In this document: piece by piece, positions 50,325 to 59,900 of the stretch
How positions within the stretch are numbered: position 1 is the stretch's first letter
How the letters are laid out: each line of letters opens with the position of its first letter
From: Niastella yeongjuensis
GTDB taxonomy: Bacteria > Bacteroidota > Bacteroidia > Chitinophagales > Chitinophagaceae
Direction of reading: 5' to 3'
Length of the DNA: 64,000 bases
Assembly (NCBI RefSeq): GCF_900110245.1
Contig: NZ_FOCZ01000002.1
Span: forward strand, 310,001 to 374,000
Program-made: the position numbers and the translations under genes
Notes under the pieces: generated by a model
Told to the model about the DNA's origin: nothing
Seen by the model: the letters and a program-made list of their open reading frames with translations, nothing else
The model's database searches: none

Positions 50325-50755
50325 TTCTTATAAGGTCGGTTTGATTTCTCCGCCAAAAATACGATAACAGAAAGAAAAGCATTTTGTTAAAAAAGATAAA
50401 AAGCACAAGTACATCGGTAAAACCCGCATTATTTCGGTGAACACATAGTATCCGAATGACATAATTATCGTGAAAACACGGCGAATAATGTTGTGGGAAC
50501 ACTGTTTGCACCGATACATACAGCTGTTAGTAATGCAGCCGTCAGCCATAAGCTGTAATCTTTAAGCCAAAATACAGCCACAAGCTTACATCCGCCAAAA
50601 GACCTCACGCGCTTCTGCAAGCTGCAATCCACCGGACTGCAACCCCCAATAACCTTACTCAATAACCTAACCCAATAACCCAATAAGCCATGAACCCAAT
50701 AACCTACGAACCTAATACCCCAATAACTCCAAACTTTGAACTTTTAAATAAAAAG
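50325..50755. other. Intergenic stretch with CAATAACC 8-base array
   Basis: Bases 50325-50640 show no gene or clear structure beyond AAGCTG-like words. From about 50644 to 50732 octamers CCAATAAC, CAATAACC, CAATAAGC, CATGAACC, CAATAACC, TACGAACC, TAATACCC and CAATAACT run in phase with an 8-base period. Confidence 0.65.
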
Positions 50756-50787
50756 TTTGGAAATCTGCGAAACGCATGCTTACTTTG
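50756..50787 (+). promoter_or_regulatory. Promoter of membrane-protein operon
   Basis: TTTG at 50756-50759, 20 bases, TTACTTTG at 50780-50787 (one mismatch to TAnnTTTG). The -7 box is embedded in the palindrome at 50782-50798, so a bound repressor would block it. The transcript would begin about 10 bases before the start codon. Confidence 0.5.
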
Positions 50788-50798
50788 TTTTACAAAGT
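50782..50798. promoter_or_regulatory. Operator-like palindrome, copy 1
   Basis: ACTTTGTTTTACAAAGT: perfect 7-bp arms around three bases. It overlaps the predicted -7 box and ends seven bases before ATG 50806. It shares CTTTG-N5-CAAAG with the site at 51805-51819. Confidence 0.7.
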
Positions 50799-50805
50799 GC
50801 TTTTT

Positions 50806-51471
50806 ATGGATAGCCAACATCCCCCGCTGGAAACCCTGCAGGACATTAAACGAATGATGGAACAGTCGTCGCGCTTCATTTCCCTGAGTGGGTGGAGCGG
50901 GATCAGCGCCGGCGTATGCGCCCTGCTGGGAGCTACGGCTGCACAGCTGCGTATCGTTAGTTATTTGCAGGCATTGCGGGGCGACCACACCTATGAAAGC
51001 TATTACCGGGGCGACACTAATTCTTTAAGCGCCAGCGCTGCTGCATTGTATAACGACCTGTTTTTGATCGCTGGTATAACTTTCATTGCCGCCTTTATAT
51101 CATCGTTTTTATTCACCCGGGCGCGTAGCCGCCGCAATGGTACCTCTATGTGGGACCGTACGGTACAACGCCTGGCCTGGAATACTGTTTTGCCTATGAT
51201 GGTAGGCGGGTTTGTAATTTTACGCCTGGTAGAATCAGGGTTTTATGGCCTGGTGGCGCCCTGTTGCCTGATCTTTTACGGCCTGGCTTTGGTAAACGCA
51301 TCAAAATATACTCTTGGCGAGATCCGCTATTTGGGGTATGGACAACTAATATTGGGTATTATTAATTTGTGGACAGGCGGGTGGGGTTTGTATTTTTGGG
51401 CCGCAGGTTTTGGCATCCTGCATATTGTGTATGGAGCTTTTATGTGGTGGAAGTATGAACGTCAGGCCTAG
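50806..51471 (+). CDS. Membrane protein, first gene of winged-helix regulator operon
   Basis: A 221-residue protein with a short cytosolic start (MDSQHPPLETLQDIKRMMEQ) and about five membrane helices, including SGWSGISAGVCALLGATAA, DLFLIAGITFIAAFISSF and LILGIINLWTGGWGLYFWAAG. I do not recognise a named family, though proteins of this shape often sit beside small winged-helix regulators in Bacteroidetes. ATG 50806 is chosen over an in-frame start at 50776 because that one lies upstream of, and would translate through, the promoter and operator. It ends 15 bases before the regulator gene. Confidence 0.75.
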   Translation: MDSQHPPLETLQDIKRMMEQSSRFISLSGWSGISAGVCALLGATAAQLRIVSYLQALRGDHTYESYYRGDTNSLSASAAALYNDLFLIAGITFIAAFISSFLFTRARSRRNGTSMWDRTVQRLAWNTVLPMMVGGFVILRLVESGFYGLVAPCCLIFYGLALVNASKYTLGEIRYLGYGQLILGIINLWTGGWGLYFWAAGFGILHIVYGAFMWWKYERQA

Positions 51472-51486
51472 ATAATAATTTACAGC

Positions 51487-51786
51487 ATGAAGAACCCGAT
51501 TGAAAATCTTAATAAAATTTTTGATAGCCGCATTCGCATGGGGGTCATGAGCATCCTCATTGTGAATGAGGAGGTGAGTTTTAATGACCTGAAACAAATG
51601 CTCGATGTAACCGATGGCAACCTGGCATCACACATGGTAAACCTGGAAGAAAATGGATTCATTAAAGTACACAAAGGATTTATTGGCCGCAAAACCAATA
51701 CAACCTATTCTATTACCCGGGCTGGTGAAAAAGCATTCAAAGACCACATTGAGGCCCTGGAAAATATGATCAAAGGCATGAAGTAA
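51487..51786 (+). CDS. Small winged-helix transcriptional regulator (HTH_34/MarR-like)
   Basis: A 99-residue DNA-binding protein. The winged-helix core is clear: DSRIRMGVMSILIVNEEVSFNDLKQMLDVTDGNLASHMVNLEENGFI with recognition helix DGNLASHMVNLEE, then a wing reading KTNTTYSITRAGEKAF. It has no ligand domain, so it may sense something directly or act as a simple dimeric repressor. It lies between two matching palindromes (50782 and 51805), the likely operators, suggesting autoregulation of the whole operon. Known members of this group often control membrane proteins of unknown function. Confidence 0.85.
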   Translation: MKNPIENLNKIFDSRIRMGVMSILIVNEEVSFNDLKQMLDVTDGNLASHMVNLEENGFIKVHKGFIGRKTNTTYSITRAGEKAFKDHIEALENMIKGMK

Positions 51787-51804
51787 ATTTTTTTTGTCCT
51801 TTCA

Positions 51805-51819
51805 CTTTGAAATACAAAG
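51805..51819. promoter_or_regulatory. Operator-like palindrome, copy 2
   Basis: CTTTGAAATACAAAG: 5-bp arms, five-base spacer, identical in arms and spacing to the centre of the site at 50783-50797. The following bases (CACTTTTA versus TGCTTTTT) are also similar. It sits 15 bases before ATG 51834. Confidence 0.65.
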
Positions 51820-51833
51820 CACTTTTAAATCTT

Positions 51834-52271
51834 ATGAAGTACGCATTTTTAAAGCAACTATTATTGGCACTCCTGATCTGGCTGTTTGCCATAATAATAA
51901 ATACCGTTCTGGGCACCCTCTACCTGCTTGCTATCAAATTTCATAACGATGCAGGCGATCTGGTGATCTTCGGCACTATCTATGGCGCCGTGTTTTCCTT
52001 CCCTGTTATGCTGGCCATTCTTATTATCATTAACCGGTATGCAGCAGGTTTTAAAAAAGGCGCCTTTTTATTCAATGCGGTTTTTATATCCAGTATAGTG
52101 CTTACCGTAATTGTGTTTTTGCTTTTCTGGAATATGATAGGCATCCGCGGAATGATAATGGCGCTGGTACTGCAATGTATAGCCATCGTATCTGGGATTA
52201 CAAGCCTTATGACGTTTTACAAACAACTGGTACAATGGGGCGGTGATTTTAATACAGTTCAAAAAGTATAG
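51834..52271 (+). CDS. Four-helix membrane protein, unknown function
   Basis: A 145-residue inner-membrane protein with four hydrophobic helices (LLLALLIWLFAIIINTVLG, VIFGTIYGAVFSFPVMLAIL, LFNAVFISSIVLTVIVFLLF, IMALVLQCIAIVSGI). No family recognised. ATG 51834 is used; an in-frame TTG at 51807 would put the start inside the operator palindrome. The radical SAM gene begins two bases after its stop, so they are co-translated. Confidence 0.7.
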   Translation: MKYAFLKQLLLALLIWLFAIIINTVLGTLYLLAIKFHNDAGDLVIFGTIYGAVFSFPVMLAILIIINRYAAGFKKGAFLFNAVFISSIVLTVIVFLLFWNMIGIRGMIMALVLQCIAIVSGITSLMTFYKQLVQWGGDFNTVQKV

Positions 52272-52273
52272 CC

Positions 52274-53677
52274 ATGAAAATCAAAATGATCTTACCAGCA
52301 CTTACCGAGGCTAAAAGCCCGTACTGGCGACCCATTAAATATTCCTTGTTCCCGCCATTGGGCCTGGCTACGCTGGCAGCCTATTGTTCACCCGATGATG
52401 AAATTGACCTGCAGGATGAACACGTAGAAGAATTGCAGATCAACGATACCCCTGACCTGGTAATAATACAGGTATACATCACCAACGCATTCAGGGCCTA
52501 TAAACTGGCCGATCATTATCGCCAACGGGGCGCGTATGTGTGCCTGGGAGGTTTACATGTTTCTTCCCTGCCTGATGAAGCAATACCCCACGCCGACAGC
52601 ATTTTTATTGGTCCGGGTGAAGATACCTTCCCGGAGTTCCTCAAAGATTTCAACAATAGAACTCCCCGCAAGGTATATGTGAACAGTAAGCGCAACATCA
52701 CGGATATTCCACCCATTCGCCGTGACCTAATAAAACGAAATCATTACCTGGTGCCTAACTCTATTGTAGTATCCAGAGGTTGCCCGCATCACTGTGATTT
52801 CTGTTATAAAGATGCTTTTTTCGAAGGCGGTAAATCATTCTATACGCAACGGGTTGATGCGGCCCTTACTGAAATAGACCGCCTGCCTGGCAAACACCTT
52901 TATTTTTTGGACGACCACTTATTAGGCAACCAAAAATTCTCCAGCGCTTTGTTTGAAGGCATGAAAGGGATGAACCGGGTTTTTCAGGGTGCCTCCACCA
53001 TCGATGCGATTCTAAGAGGCAACCTGATAGAACAGGCCGCAGAGGCCGGTTTACGCAGCGTGTTCATTGGTTTTGAAACGCTCAGCAATGCCAACCTGGC
53101 TCAAAGTAACAAGAAACAAAACCTGGGAAAAGATTATCGCGAGGCCATCAACCGTTGCCATTCACTGGGCATTATGATCAACGGCAGCTTTGTGTTTGGG
53201 TTAGATGATGATGACAAAGATGTATTTGACCGAACCGTTGACTGGGCAGTAGAGAACGCATTAACCACCTGTACCTTTCATATTCTCACCCCGTACCCCG
53301 GTACCCGGTTGTATCAGTCGATGGAGCAGCAGGGCCGCCTGTTACACCACAACTGGGACCTGTACGATACCCGCCAGGTAGTATACAAAACCGTAGGCTT
53401 GAATGCTGCTGAATTAAAAGCCGGGTATGACTATGCTTACAAATCATTTTATAGCTGGAAGAACATTTGCCGAGCCAGTATGAACCACGATACCCTGAAA
53501 CATCAGCTTAAACATTTTGCCTATGCCGGCGGCTGGAAAAAGTTTGAACCCTTATGGAACTTCATTATAAAAACTAAAGGGCTCAATAACATGCTGCCCC
53601 TGTTGGAAACCATTCTGTCGAAAGTAAAAAGCAATAACAACAATAAATCAGTAAGCCCATTCCCGGCTATTGCATAA
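52274..53677 (+). CDS. Radical SAM protein with cobalamin-binding-like N-terminal domain
   Basis: A 467-residue radical SAM enzyme. The CxxxCxxC cluster motif is Cys170-Cys174-Cys177 (SRGCPHHCDFCYK), followed by the SAM-binding LYFLDDHLLG and GFETLSNANL segments of the barrel. The first 130 residues form a flavodoxin-like B12-binding fold (PPLGLATLAAYC, VYITNAFRAY, GGLHVSSLP, IFIGPGEDTFPEF), but the DxHxxG cobalamin motif is absent. Proteins like this include P- and C-methylases and ring-forming enzymes; the substrate is unknown. Its presence in a membrane-protein/diacylglycerol-kinase operon hints at lipid or envelope modification, but this is inference. Confidence 0.85.
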   Translation: MKIKMILPALTEAKSPYWRPIKYSLFPPLGLATLAAYCSPDDEIDLQDEHVEELQINDTPDLVIIQVYITNAFRAYKLADHYRQRGAYVCLGGLHVSSLPDEAIPHADSIFIGPGEDTFPEFLKDFNNRTPRKVYVNSKRNITDIPPIRRDLIKRNHYLVPNSIVVSRGCPHHCDFCYKDAFFEGGKSFYTQRVDAALTEIDRLPGKHLYFLDDHLLGNQKFSSALFEGMKGMNRVFQGASTIDAILRGNLIEQAAEAGLRSVFIGFETLSNANLAQSNKKQNLGKDYREAINRCHSLGIMINGSFVFGLDDDDKDVFDRTVDWAVENALTTCTFHILTPYPGTRLYQSMEQQGRLLHHNWDLYDTRQVVYKTVGLNAAELKAGYDYAYKSFYSWKNICRASMNHDTLKHQLKHFAYAGGWKKFEPLWNFIIKTKGLNNMLPLLETILSKVKSNNNNKSVSPFPAIA

Positions 53678-53690
53678 AAAAATCTACACT

Positions 53691-55274
53691 ATGAACAAAG
53701 ATCTCGTAAAAATAATTTTAGTAACAGCAGGAGCTGTTTTGTTTAATCTGGTTTTCTGGAACGAAAAACTGGCCATCAATACAGTTTTGTTTGATGCCTT
53801 CTTATTATGTGCCCTGTTTTTCCTGTACCCCAATGCCCGCAAGTCAGCCGCGGTAAACTGGTTGCTGTTGGGACACCTGGTTAGTTTGTCAATGGTAGTG
53901 ATACATAATACCGATCTGAGTAAGATTGCTTTTGTGATAACGTTGCTGCTGGTAGCAGGTTTTGCAGAGTATATACATCGATCGGCATGGTTCGCCAGCG
54001 GCTCTATGTTAATGAATGTAGTAATGATAGTAGCCTCTTTTGCCGAATCCTTTAAGATCAACAAAAGCAAACCTGCCAATCGTAAGGGAATCGGCCGCTT
54101 TATCAGGTTTGCAATTTTCCCGCTGATACTGGTGATTATCTTCTTCCTGATCTACCGGGGTGCTAATAATGCTTTTTCCGACATCGCAAACCGCATTGGT
54201 GCACAACTGGAGATCTTCTTTAGTCACTTTTTCGATTTCTTCTCCTGGCAGCGGTTGGTGTTTCTTTTATTAGGACTGTTGATCACTGGTTCCATTTTAC
54301 TGAAAAGCAAACTGGATTATTTCAGCACCCGGGAAACCCGCATGAACGATGGGTTGCAACGATCCAGGAAGCCTATGCGTCAAAAAAGAAATGGTGCCTT
54401 TTTCTCTTTCGTTGAAATGATCATGGGTAAAATGGCCAGTGGAATGATGGCACTTAAGAACGAGAACACTACCGGTATCATCAGCCTGGTATTGCTAAAT
54501 GTATTGTTGCTGATTGTCAATGGCATTGATGTGGACTTTTTATGGTTGCATTTTCAATACAAGCCAGGGTTGCCGGTATATATAATGGTTCACGAAGGAA
54601 CAGAGCTACTGATTGTATCGATAGTACTCGCAATGGCTATTTTATTGTTCTTCTTTAAAGGCAACCTTAATTTTTATAAAAGGAACAAATGGTTAAAGTA
54701 TGGCGCGTATGCCTGGATCTTGCAGAACGCGATGCTGGTTAGTTCTGTTTTCCTGCGTGACTATTATTATATACTCAAGCATGGCCTGGCCTACAAGCGT
54801 ATTGGTGTATTGTTCTTTTTGTTAATGGTATTGATTGGACTTGTAACGGTATTCCTCAAAATATGGAGCCGCAAAACAAACTACTTCCTGTTCAGGGTGA
54901 ACGCATGGGCAGGAATTGTAGTGCTGGTGCTGGCTACTACCATTCACTGGGATGAATTTATAGCCGGGTATAACCTGAAAAGAAGGAATACAGTTGAGCT
55001 GGACGTGCCCTTCCTGCTCTCCCTGTCAGATAAGGCCTTGCCTTTGCTCGATACCAATATAGTGGCATTGCAAAAACGCGAAAATGATACAAGGGTGATA
55101 AATGTCAACGATGGACAACCGGCCTGTGATACCTGTTTTATTGAACAGTTAAAACAACGGGAAAAGCAATTTGAACAAAGGCAAAAAGAATACACCTGGT
55201 TATCGTGGAATTATGCCGATGCTTATACGAAGCAATATTTTAGGAAAAGAGGATTGATAACTTCAATTCATTAA
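53691..55274 (+). CDS. DUF4173 polytopic membrane protein
   Basis: A 527-residue protein with about eleven membrane helices, from LVKIILVTAGAVLFNLVFW near the N-terminus to AWAGIVVLVLATTIHW, followed by a periplasmic or cytosolic C-terminal domain (about 430-527) rich in basic and aromatic residues with a CDTCF motif. The layout and sequence (VLFFLLMVLIGLVTVFLKIW, NGIDVDFLWLHF) fit DUF4173, a family of unknown function. ATG 53691 is used: the earlier in-frame codon at 53670 overlaps the radical SAM gene. Confidence 0.8.
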   Translation: MNKDLVKIILVTAGAVLFNLVFWNEKLAINTVLFDAFLLCALFFLYPNARKSAAVNWLLLGHLVSLSMVVIHNTDLSKIAFVITLLLVAGFAEYIHRSAWFASGSMLMNVVMIVASFAESFKINKSKPANRKGIGRFIRFAIFPLILVIIFFLIYRGANNAFSDIANRIGAQLEIFFSHFFDFFSWQRLVFLLLGLLITGSILLKSKLDYFSTRETRMNDGLQRSRKPMRQKRNGAFFSFVEMIMGKMASGMMALKNENTTGIISLVLLNVLLLIVNGIDVDFLWLHFQYKPGLPVYIMVHEGTELLIVSIVLAMAILLFFFKGNLNFYKRNKWLKYGAYAWILQNAMLVSSVFLRDYYYILKHGLAYKRIGVLFFLLMVLIGLVTVFLKIWSRKTNYFLFRVNAWAGIVVLVLATTIHWDEFIAGYNLKRRNTVELDVPFLLSLSDKALPLLDTNIVALQKRENDTRVINVNDGQPACDTCFIEQLKQREKQFEQRQKEYTWLSWNYADAYTKQYFRKRGLITSIH

Positions 55275-55278
55275 TACT

Positions 55279-55710
55279 ATGGTAAGTCCTTTATTTGTGG
55301 CAGTTAGAATATGGGCGAAATCGGTTGCAATAACCATCTTGATTTTGTCAATAAGCCTTCTAATGTCTGAGATGCTCTGGGGCATTGTGTTCCTATTGAT
55401 AGCGCTGCTTGTTGGGTTCTTTATAACATCGCCTTTGTTAATAATTATTTCTCCGTTGGTAGAATGGTCGGCTTTAATGCCATATACCAACCGTTCAAAA
55501 ATGACCTGGCTGATCTTTTTTCTGTCAGTATTATACCTGCTGATTTTTATAGGGTTAGTAAGTTTATTTCAGAGTAATTTCAATGGTATGTTCTCAAAGG
55601 AGCTGGCCCTTATTTTTCTGAGCATAATTGTTGTAGAGTTTATTGCTGTAAGAACAACCCAAAAGTCATTGTATCAATTATATGAACAGAACAAATGGCC
55701 CCAAGAATAA
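55279..55710 (+). CDS. Small membrane protein, unknown function
   Basis: A 143-residue protein with four membrane helices (SVAITILILSISLLMSEMLW, IVFLLIALLVGFFITSPLL, TWLIFFLSVLYLLIFIGLV, LALIFLSIIVVEFIAV). No family recognised. It starts four bases after the DUF4173 stop and is presumably co-transcribed. The following gene begins 12 bases downstream. Confidence 0.65.
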   Translation: MVSPLFVAVRIWAKSVAITILILSISLLMSEMLWGIVFLLIALLVGFFITSPLLIIISPLVEWSALMPYTNRSKMTWLIFFLSVLYLLIFIGLVSLFQSNFNGMFSKELALIFLSIIVVEFIAVRTTQKSLYQLYEQNKWPQE

Positions 55711-55722
55711 AAAATAAGTATT

Positions 55723-56091
55723 ATGAAATCACAGGAGTTTTCAATCCGCGCAAGAGTAAGGAGTTTCCGGTTTGCATTGGAAGGTATTGCCGCTTTTTTT
55801 CAAAGTGAACACAATGCCTGGTTACATTTTATGGCAACCGTAGCGGTGTTTACGCTGGCCTCCCTGGTTGGAGTAACCAAAAACGAACTGCTGGCACTGG
55901 TATTTGCCATTGGTTTTGTTTGGGTGGCAGAGATGTTCAATACCTGTATTGAGCGGGTAATGGATTTTGTTTCTGATCAGCGGCATAAAGAAATAAAATT
56001 TATAAAAGACCTCGCTGCGGGCGCTGTATTGACAGCGGCCTTAACAGCCCTGGCCGTAGGTGCGATAGTATTCATTCCTAAATTATTTTAA
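55723..56091 (+). CDS. Diacylglycerol/undecaprenol kinase (DgkA family)
   Basis: A 122-residue three-helix membrane kinase. The amphipathic start (SFRFALEGIAAFFQSEHNAWLHF) precedes TM1, then the catalytic E-A-x-N-type segment reads VWVAEMFNTCIERVMDFV and a third helix (AVLTAALTALAVGAIVFI) follows. The conserved Glu and Asn residues needed for ATP and metal binding are present. In Bacteroidetes and Firmicutes such proteins often phosphorylate undecaprenol rather than diacylglycerol. It feeds lipid-carrier recycling, but the physiological lipid here is not known. Confidence 0.88.
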   Translation: MKSQEFSIRARVRSFRFALEGIAAFFQSEHNAWLHFMATVAVFTLASLVGVTKNELLALVFAIGFVWVAEMFNTCIERVMDFVSDQRHKEIKFIKDLAAGAVLTAALTALAVGAIVFIPKLF

Positions 56092-56093
56092 CG

Positions 56094-56795
56094 ATGAAAG
56101 TGGCGCAAATGAAATCGATCAGCAGGCCGTATCGCTGGGTGTTGTTTAAAACAACCGGCAACGAAATGGATCGCATGCTTACCCTGTCAATGGGATTTAG
56201 TATTGCATTGGTGATGGCCCGTATTACCTATACCGGCAAACTCACCTTTTTGTCGCTGATCTGGAATCTGTTCCTGGCCTGGTTACCGTATCTGATCTCG
56301 GGCTTTATGCAGAAACGCAACCTGGCTTATACCAATCCTATAAAGTTTGTTGTAATAGCATTCGTATGGCTGTTGTTCATTCCCAATTCGTTTTACATAA
56401 TGACCGATCTGTTTCATTTGGGCGAACACCCCAACGTGCCCAATTGGTTCGATCTGGCCATGATCATTTCATTCGCCTGGGATGGCCTGTTGCTGGGGGT
56501 ATTGTCGGTACGGCAAATGGAGAAAATGATGCAGCAGTTTTTGCCCGGAATGCGCGAGCTGTTATTTATTTATCCCATTATGTGGTTGAATGCATTGGGA
56601 ATTTATATTGGCCGTTACCCGCGGTTCAACAGCTGGGATATTATAACCAACCCCATCGGATTGTCTACTTACCTGATTAAAATGACGATTCATCCCATTC
56701 AATATAAATATGCCTGGGGTATGGTAGCCTGTTTCTCCATCTTCATGACATTGGTATACCTCACCATAAAAAGAATAAGTAAAGCCATTCATTGA
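56094..56795 (+). CDS. DUF1361 membrane protein
   Basis: A 233-residue protein with about six helices. The DUF1361 pattern is visible: WNLFLAWLPYLISG, FVVIAFVWLLFIPNSFYIMTDLFHL and GIYIGRYPRFNSWDIITNP-type sequence near the C-terminal half. Its function is unknown; members are polytopic and often accompany other membrane proteins. Its start lies two bases after the DgkA stop, the last gene in a run of eight on the plus strand. Confidence 0.85.
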   Translation: MKVAQMKSISRPYRWVLFKTTGNEMDRMLTLSMGFSIALVMARITYTGKLTFLSLIWNLFLAWLPYLISGFMQKRNLAYTNPIKFVVIAFVWLLFIPNSFYIMTDLFHLGEHPNVPNWFDLAMIISFAWDGLLLGVLSVRQMEKMMQQFLPGMRELLFIYPIMWLNALGIYIGRYPRFNSWDIITNPIGLSTYLIKMTIHPIQYKYAWGMVACFSIFMTLVYLTIKRISKAIH

Positions 56796-56896
56796 TCCCG
56801 CCGCTATATGGACCCTTCCAATATAGCGGTTGGTTTATCCACAAACGGCGCTGTGTTCCCATAGCGCCTCTATTTTAGCTTCTCTGATACCATAAA

Positions 56897-56930
56897 TAAA
56901 AAGGCCTCGTGAGTTTAATCACGAGGCTTA
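56897..56930. terminator. Terminator between DUF1361 and propeller/barrel genes
   Basis: GCCTCGTGA (56904-56912), GTTTAA, TCACGAGGC (56919-56927). A-rich flank on the left gives a T tract for the minus strand. It serves two convergent genes. Confidence 0.85.
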
Positions 56931-56942
56931 AGTATTTTTAAT

Positions 56943-56963
56943 TCTCTCTGCCTTTTGCCCCCT
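56943..56963. repeat. Short CTCTGCC 7-base array
   Basis: CTCTGCC, TTTTGCC then CCCTT, abutting the stop codon of the minus-strand propeller/barrel gene. It is a third copy of the array word at 35950 and 40223. Confidence 0.55.
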
Positions 56964-59900
56964 TAAAAGTCCACACCCATGGCAAAAGCCAGTAAAGGTT
57001 TGCCTTTGAAGAATCCATTCATTTCCCAACCGCAATCCAGTCGCAGGAAATAGCCAAGCAGTGTACTGCGTGCGCCAAATCCATAACCGCCAACAAACGG
57101 TCCAATACCACCGGCTTTTATCAACACCTGGGCCGGCGTATCTCCATACACCACTTGTGGGCGCGACAGTTTATTATACTTGCCATTCCAGGCACTGCCC
57201 AGGTCAATAAACTGAATCAGCTGGAAGTTGCGCAGGAAGGCATTATTGATTGGTTTATTAAAGAGCGTAGAGAAAACTGGTAACCGGAATTCACTGTTCA
57301 ACACTACGTTGTTATTACCATTGGCCACGTTTTGGGTGAACCCACGCACGTTAACCGCCAGTGACTGGAAGGCATAATCGGGGTCCTGAGGACGTGGATT
57401 CACACTGTATTTAGGGAACATCCAGCCATCAACACCACCCAGGTAGTAGATGATCTTTTGGCTGCCCCACGAGAAGTCGCCGGATGCCCGGCCAGCCCAG
57501 ATAAAGTTGCGGTAAATGGGGTAGTAGTAACGGCCGTCAAAACCAAAATTATAGGTAAAACGACCTGGTTTAACGGTGGTAACAACCGATGGTTTGCTGA
57601 TCTGTCCATCGAGGTCCATATAGATCTTGAACCGTAACCCGTTCCAGATGTTGGTTGCTTTTAAGATAGCATCATCATGAACATATTCCAGGCGGGTTAC
57701 AGCATAAGTCTGTTTGTTTACGTCGGGCGATTTCAAGGTGAAGGTATCACCCAGTTCACCGCGTACCACTACTTTATCGGTACGGATACCACCTGAAAAC
57801 CGGAGGCTGCGTACCCGGTCGAACGGATATTTCACAACAGCCTGGTACAGATTGGTGTATGATTTTCCTTCATAAGCTATAGCAGTACCGCCTATGTTGG
57901 TTACATTACCCAATTCGGTACGGCGATAATAGAGGAGTGAATAATCAAAGCGTTTTTTAAGATAATCGGCCCGGGCGTACCACTCACCACCACCATCAAA
58001 CAGGGACTGGTTAACCGGTACAAATACGCTGGTGTTGGTATTGCTTACCACTGCACCGGTTCCGGTACCACCGATCAAAGGCAGCCGCATAGCGCCGGTA
58101 AAACGTATGTCCTCAAACAGATCGAAGATCGAAGCTTTCAACATTCCATTGAAAGCACCGCCGCTTTGCAACATGATTGGCAGGGCACCGGTGTAAGGTT
58201 GATAACGGCTGATAAGAACGTCGTTATTAAAGCCACCGGAGAAATTATCTACAGAGAATTTCAGCTTATAATCGAATCGTTTGGCCTTTTTCAGGATCGA
58301 CTCTTCACCTGCTTTGGGTGCAGCAACAGTTGCCGGTACCACAGGTGGTATTATCGTCGGGTTGGTTACCGGCGGTGGTTGCGGTTGCTGTTGTTGGGCA
58401 CTGTCTTTTTTCTCTTTCTCAAAGCCGGTCTCAAAAATATCGTTGATCTTTTGCGGCTCTTGTGGCTTTTCTGCAGTTGGTTTGTTAAACTGAATGGCCG
58501 CACCGCTTGCTGCCTGTTCTGCTATAATGGTCTTGCGCCGGTATTCGGTAGGCCGTACATTCAGGTTGCGTTTTTTCAGGGTGGCGTCATCCACTTTCAG
58601 CCGGTATAAGAATTTCAGATTTCCCTGTTGTCTTACTTCACTCACCTGGCCATTGTAACCTGCTATCTTGGTTTCAATCAGGGCACTTTGATAGTTGGTA
58701 ATAGGGAAAGTATAGGCGCTGTCTTTAGTTACAGAGAACGTAAACACAGAATCCGGTTCGGTTTTGCCCCAGGCTTTCAGGGTAGAGTCTATTTCCAGTG
58801 GGTCGGGATTACGCAACACCTGGTCGCCCACCAGTACTACCGTATCGAGGCCAGCCCGCTGGGTGCTGAAAAAGCCGGCGAAACGGTTGCTGATACCGGT
58901 TTCATCACTTACAAAAGTAAAGTGATAGGTATTGTACTGCATGGGAAAGCGCGCGTTCCCGTATTTCATCTTCGTTAACTGGGTAATTTGCCTGAACTCG
59001 CTTTTGTTATAGTTGTCGGCCAGGAAGATGTTATAGCGTTGGGAAGCAACAGCCGTGTCGCCTCCTTTGGTAGTGGCATCGGGTCTGTTACTGCTGAAAA
59101 TGATCCCGGTTTTATTGGGGAAAGCTACAAAGCTGGCATCCAGATCGGCATAAGCGTCATTGGTCAGCTGTTCGTAGGTGTCCTTTTCAATGTTGTAAAT
59201 GTACAGGTCAGACTGGCCATTGCGAACGGCACTAAATAACAGGGTATTGGAGTTAAGCATAAACTCCATGCTCTGGATCTGTTCAAAATGGGTGATGTCC
59301 TGTTTTATGCGTTTAAAGCGGGCCACCATGTCGTATACGAACAGGTGAACTTTTCCTTCAGACCAGTAAATACAGGCGAGGCGGGTGCCTTTACCATCCC
59401 AGGCCAGCAGGGGATAGTTAGGATTTACCTCGTTCTCATTTGAGCGTACCCCAATATTCAACAGCACTTTTCTTTCGGTCATATTATCCCACAATACCAC
59501 CCGGTACTTGCCTTTTATAAATTCCACCACCGCATAGGTTTGACTGCGTGGTGCGGGGTTTTGCGTAAAATGGAGAAAGTCTTTATTGTGGGTTACTTCT
59601 TCGACGATGGCTACGGTTCCTTTGGGAATATCACGGCGGCCGCGGAGGTCTTTTTCATACATTTCCGTTCGTTCGTTCATGAAGTCTTTCAACAAGTCCT
59701 TGAACTTCTTTTTGGCAATGCGTTGCGAAGCACTGTTCAGGTTGCGGTATACGCGCGACAGGTATAAGAAATAGGTAACGTTCTCTTTTTTATATTTTTC
59801 AGAGATGTATTGCCAGAAGGCGTGACCGGCCAGCAGCGGTTTTTCATATGCCAGCTGGTAAAAGTTGGTGTATTCGCCCGAAAGCAGGGCCAGTTTCAGT

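Noticed and set aside
50644-50732. CRISPR array
   Set aside because: The CAATAACC units are contiguous 8-base words with no spacers; this is a degenerate tandem array.
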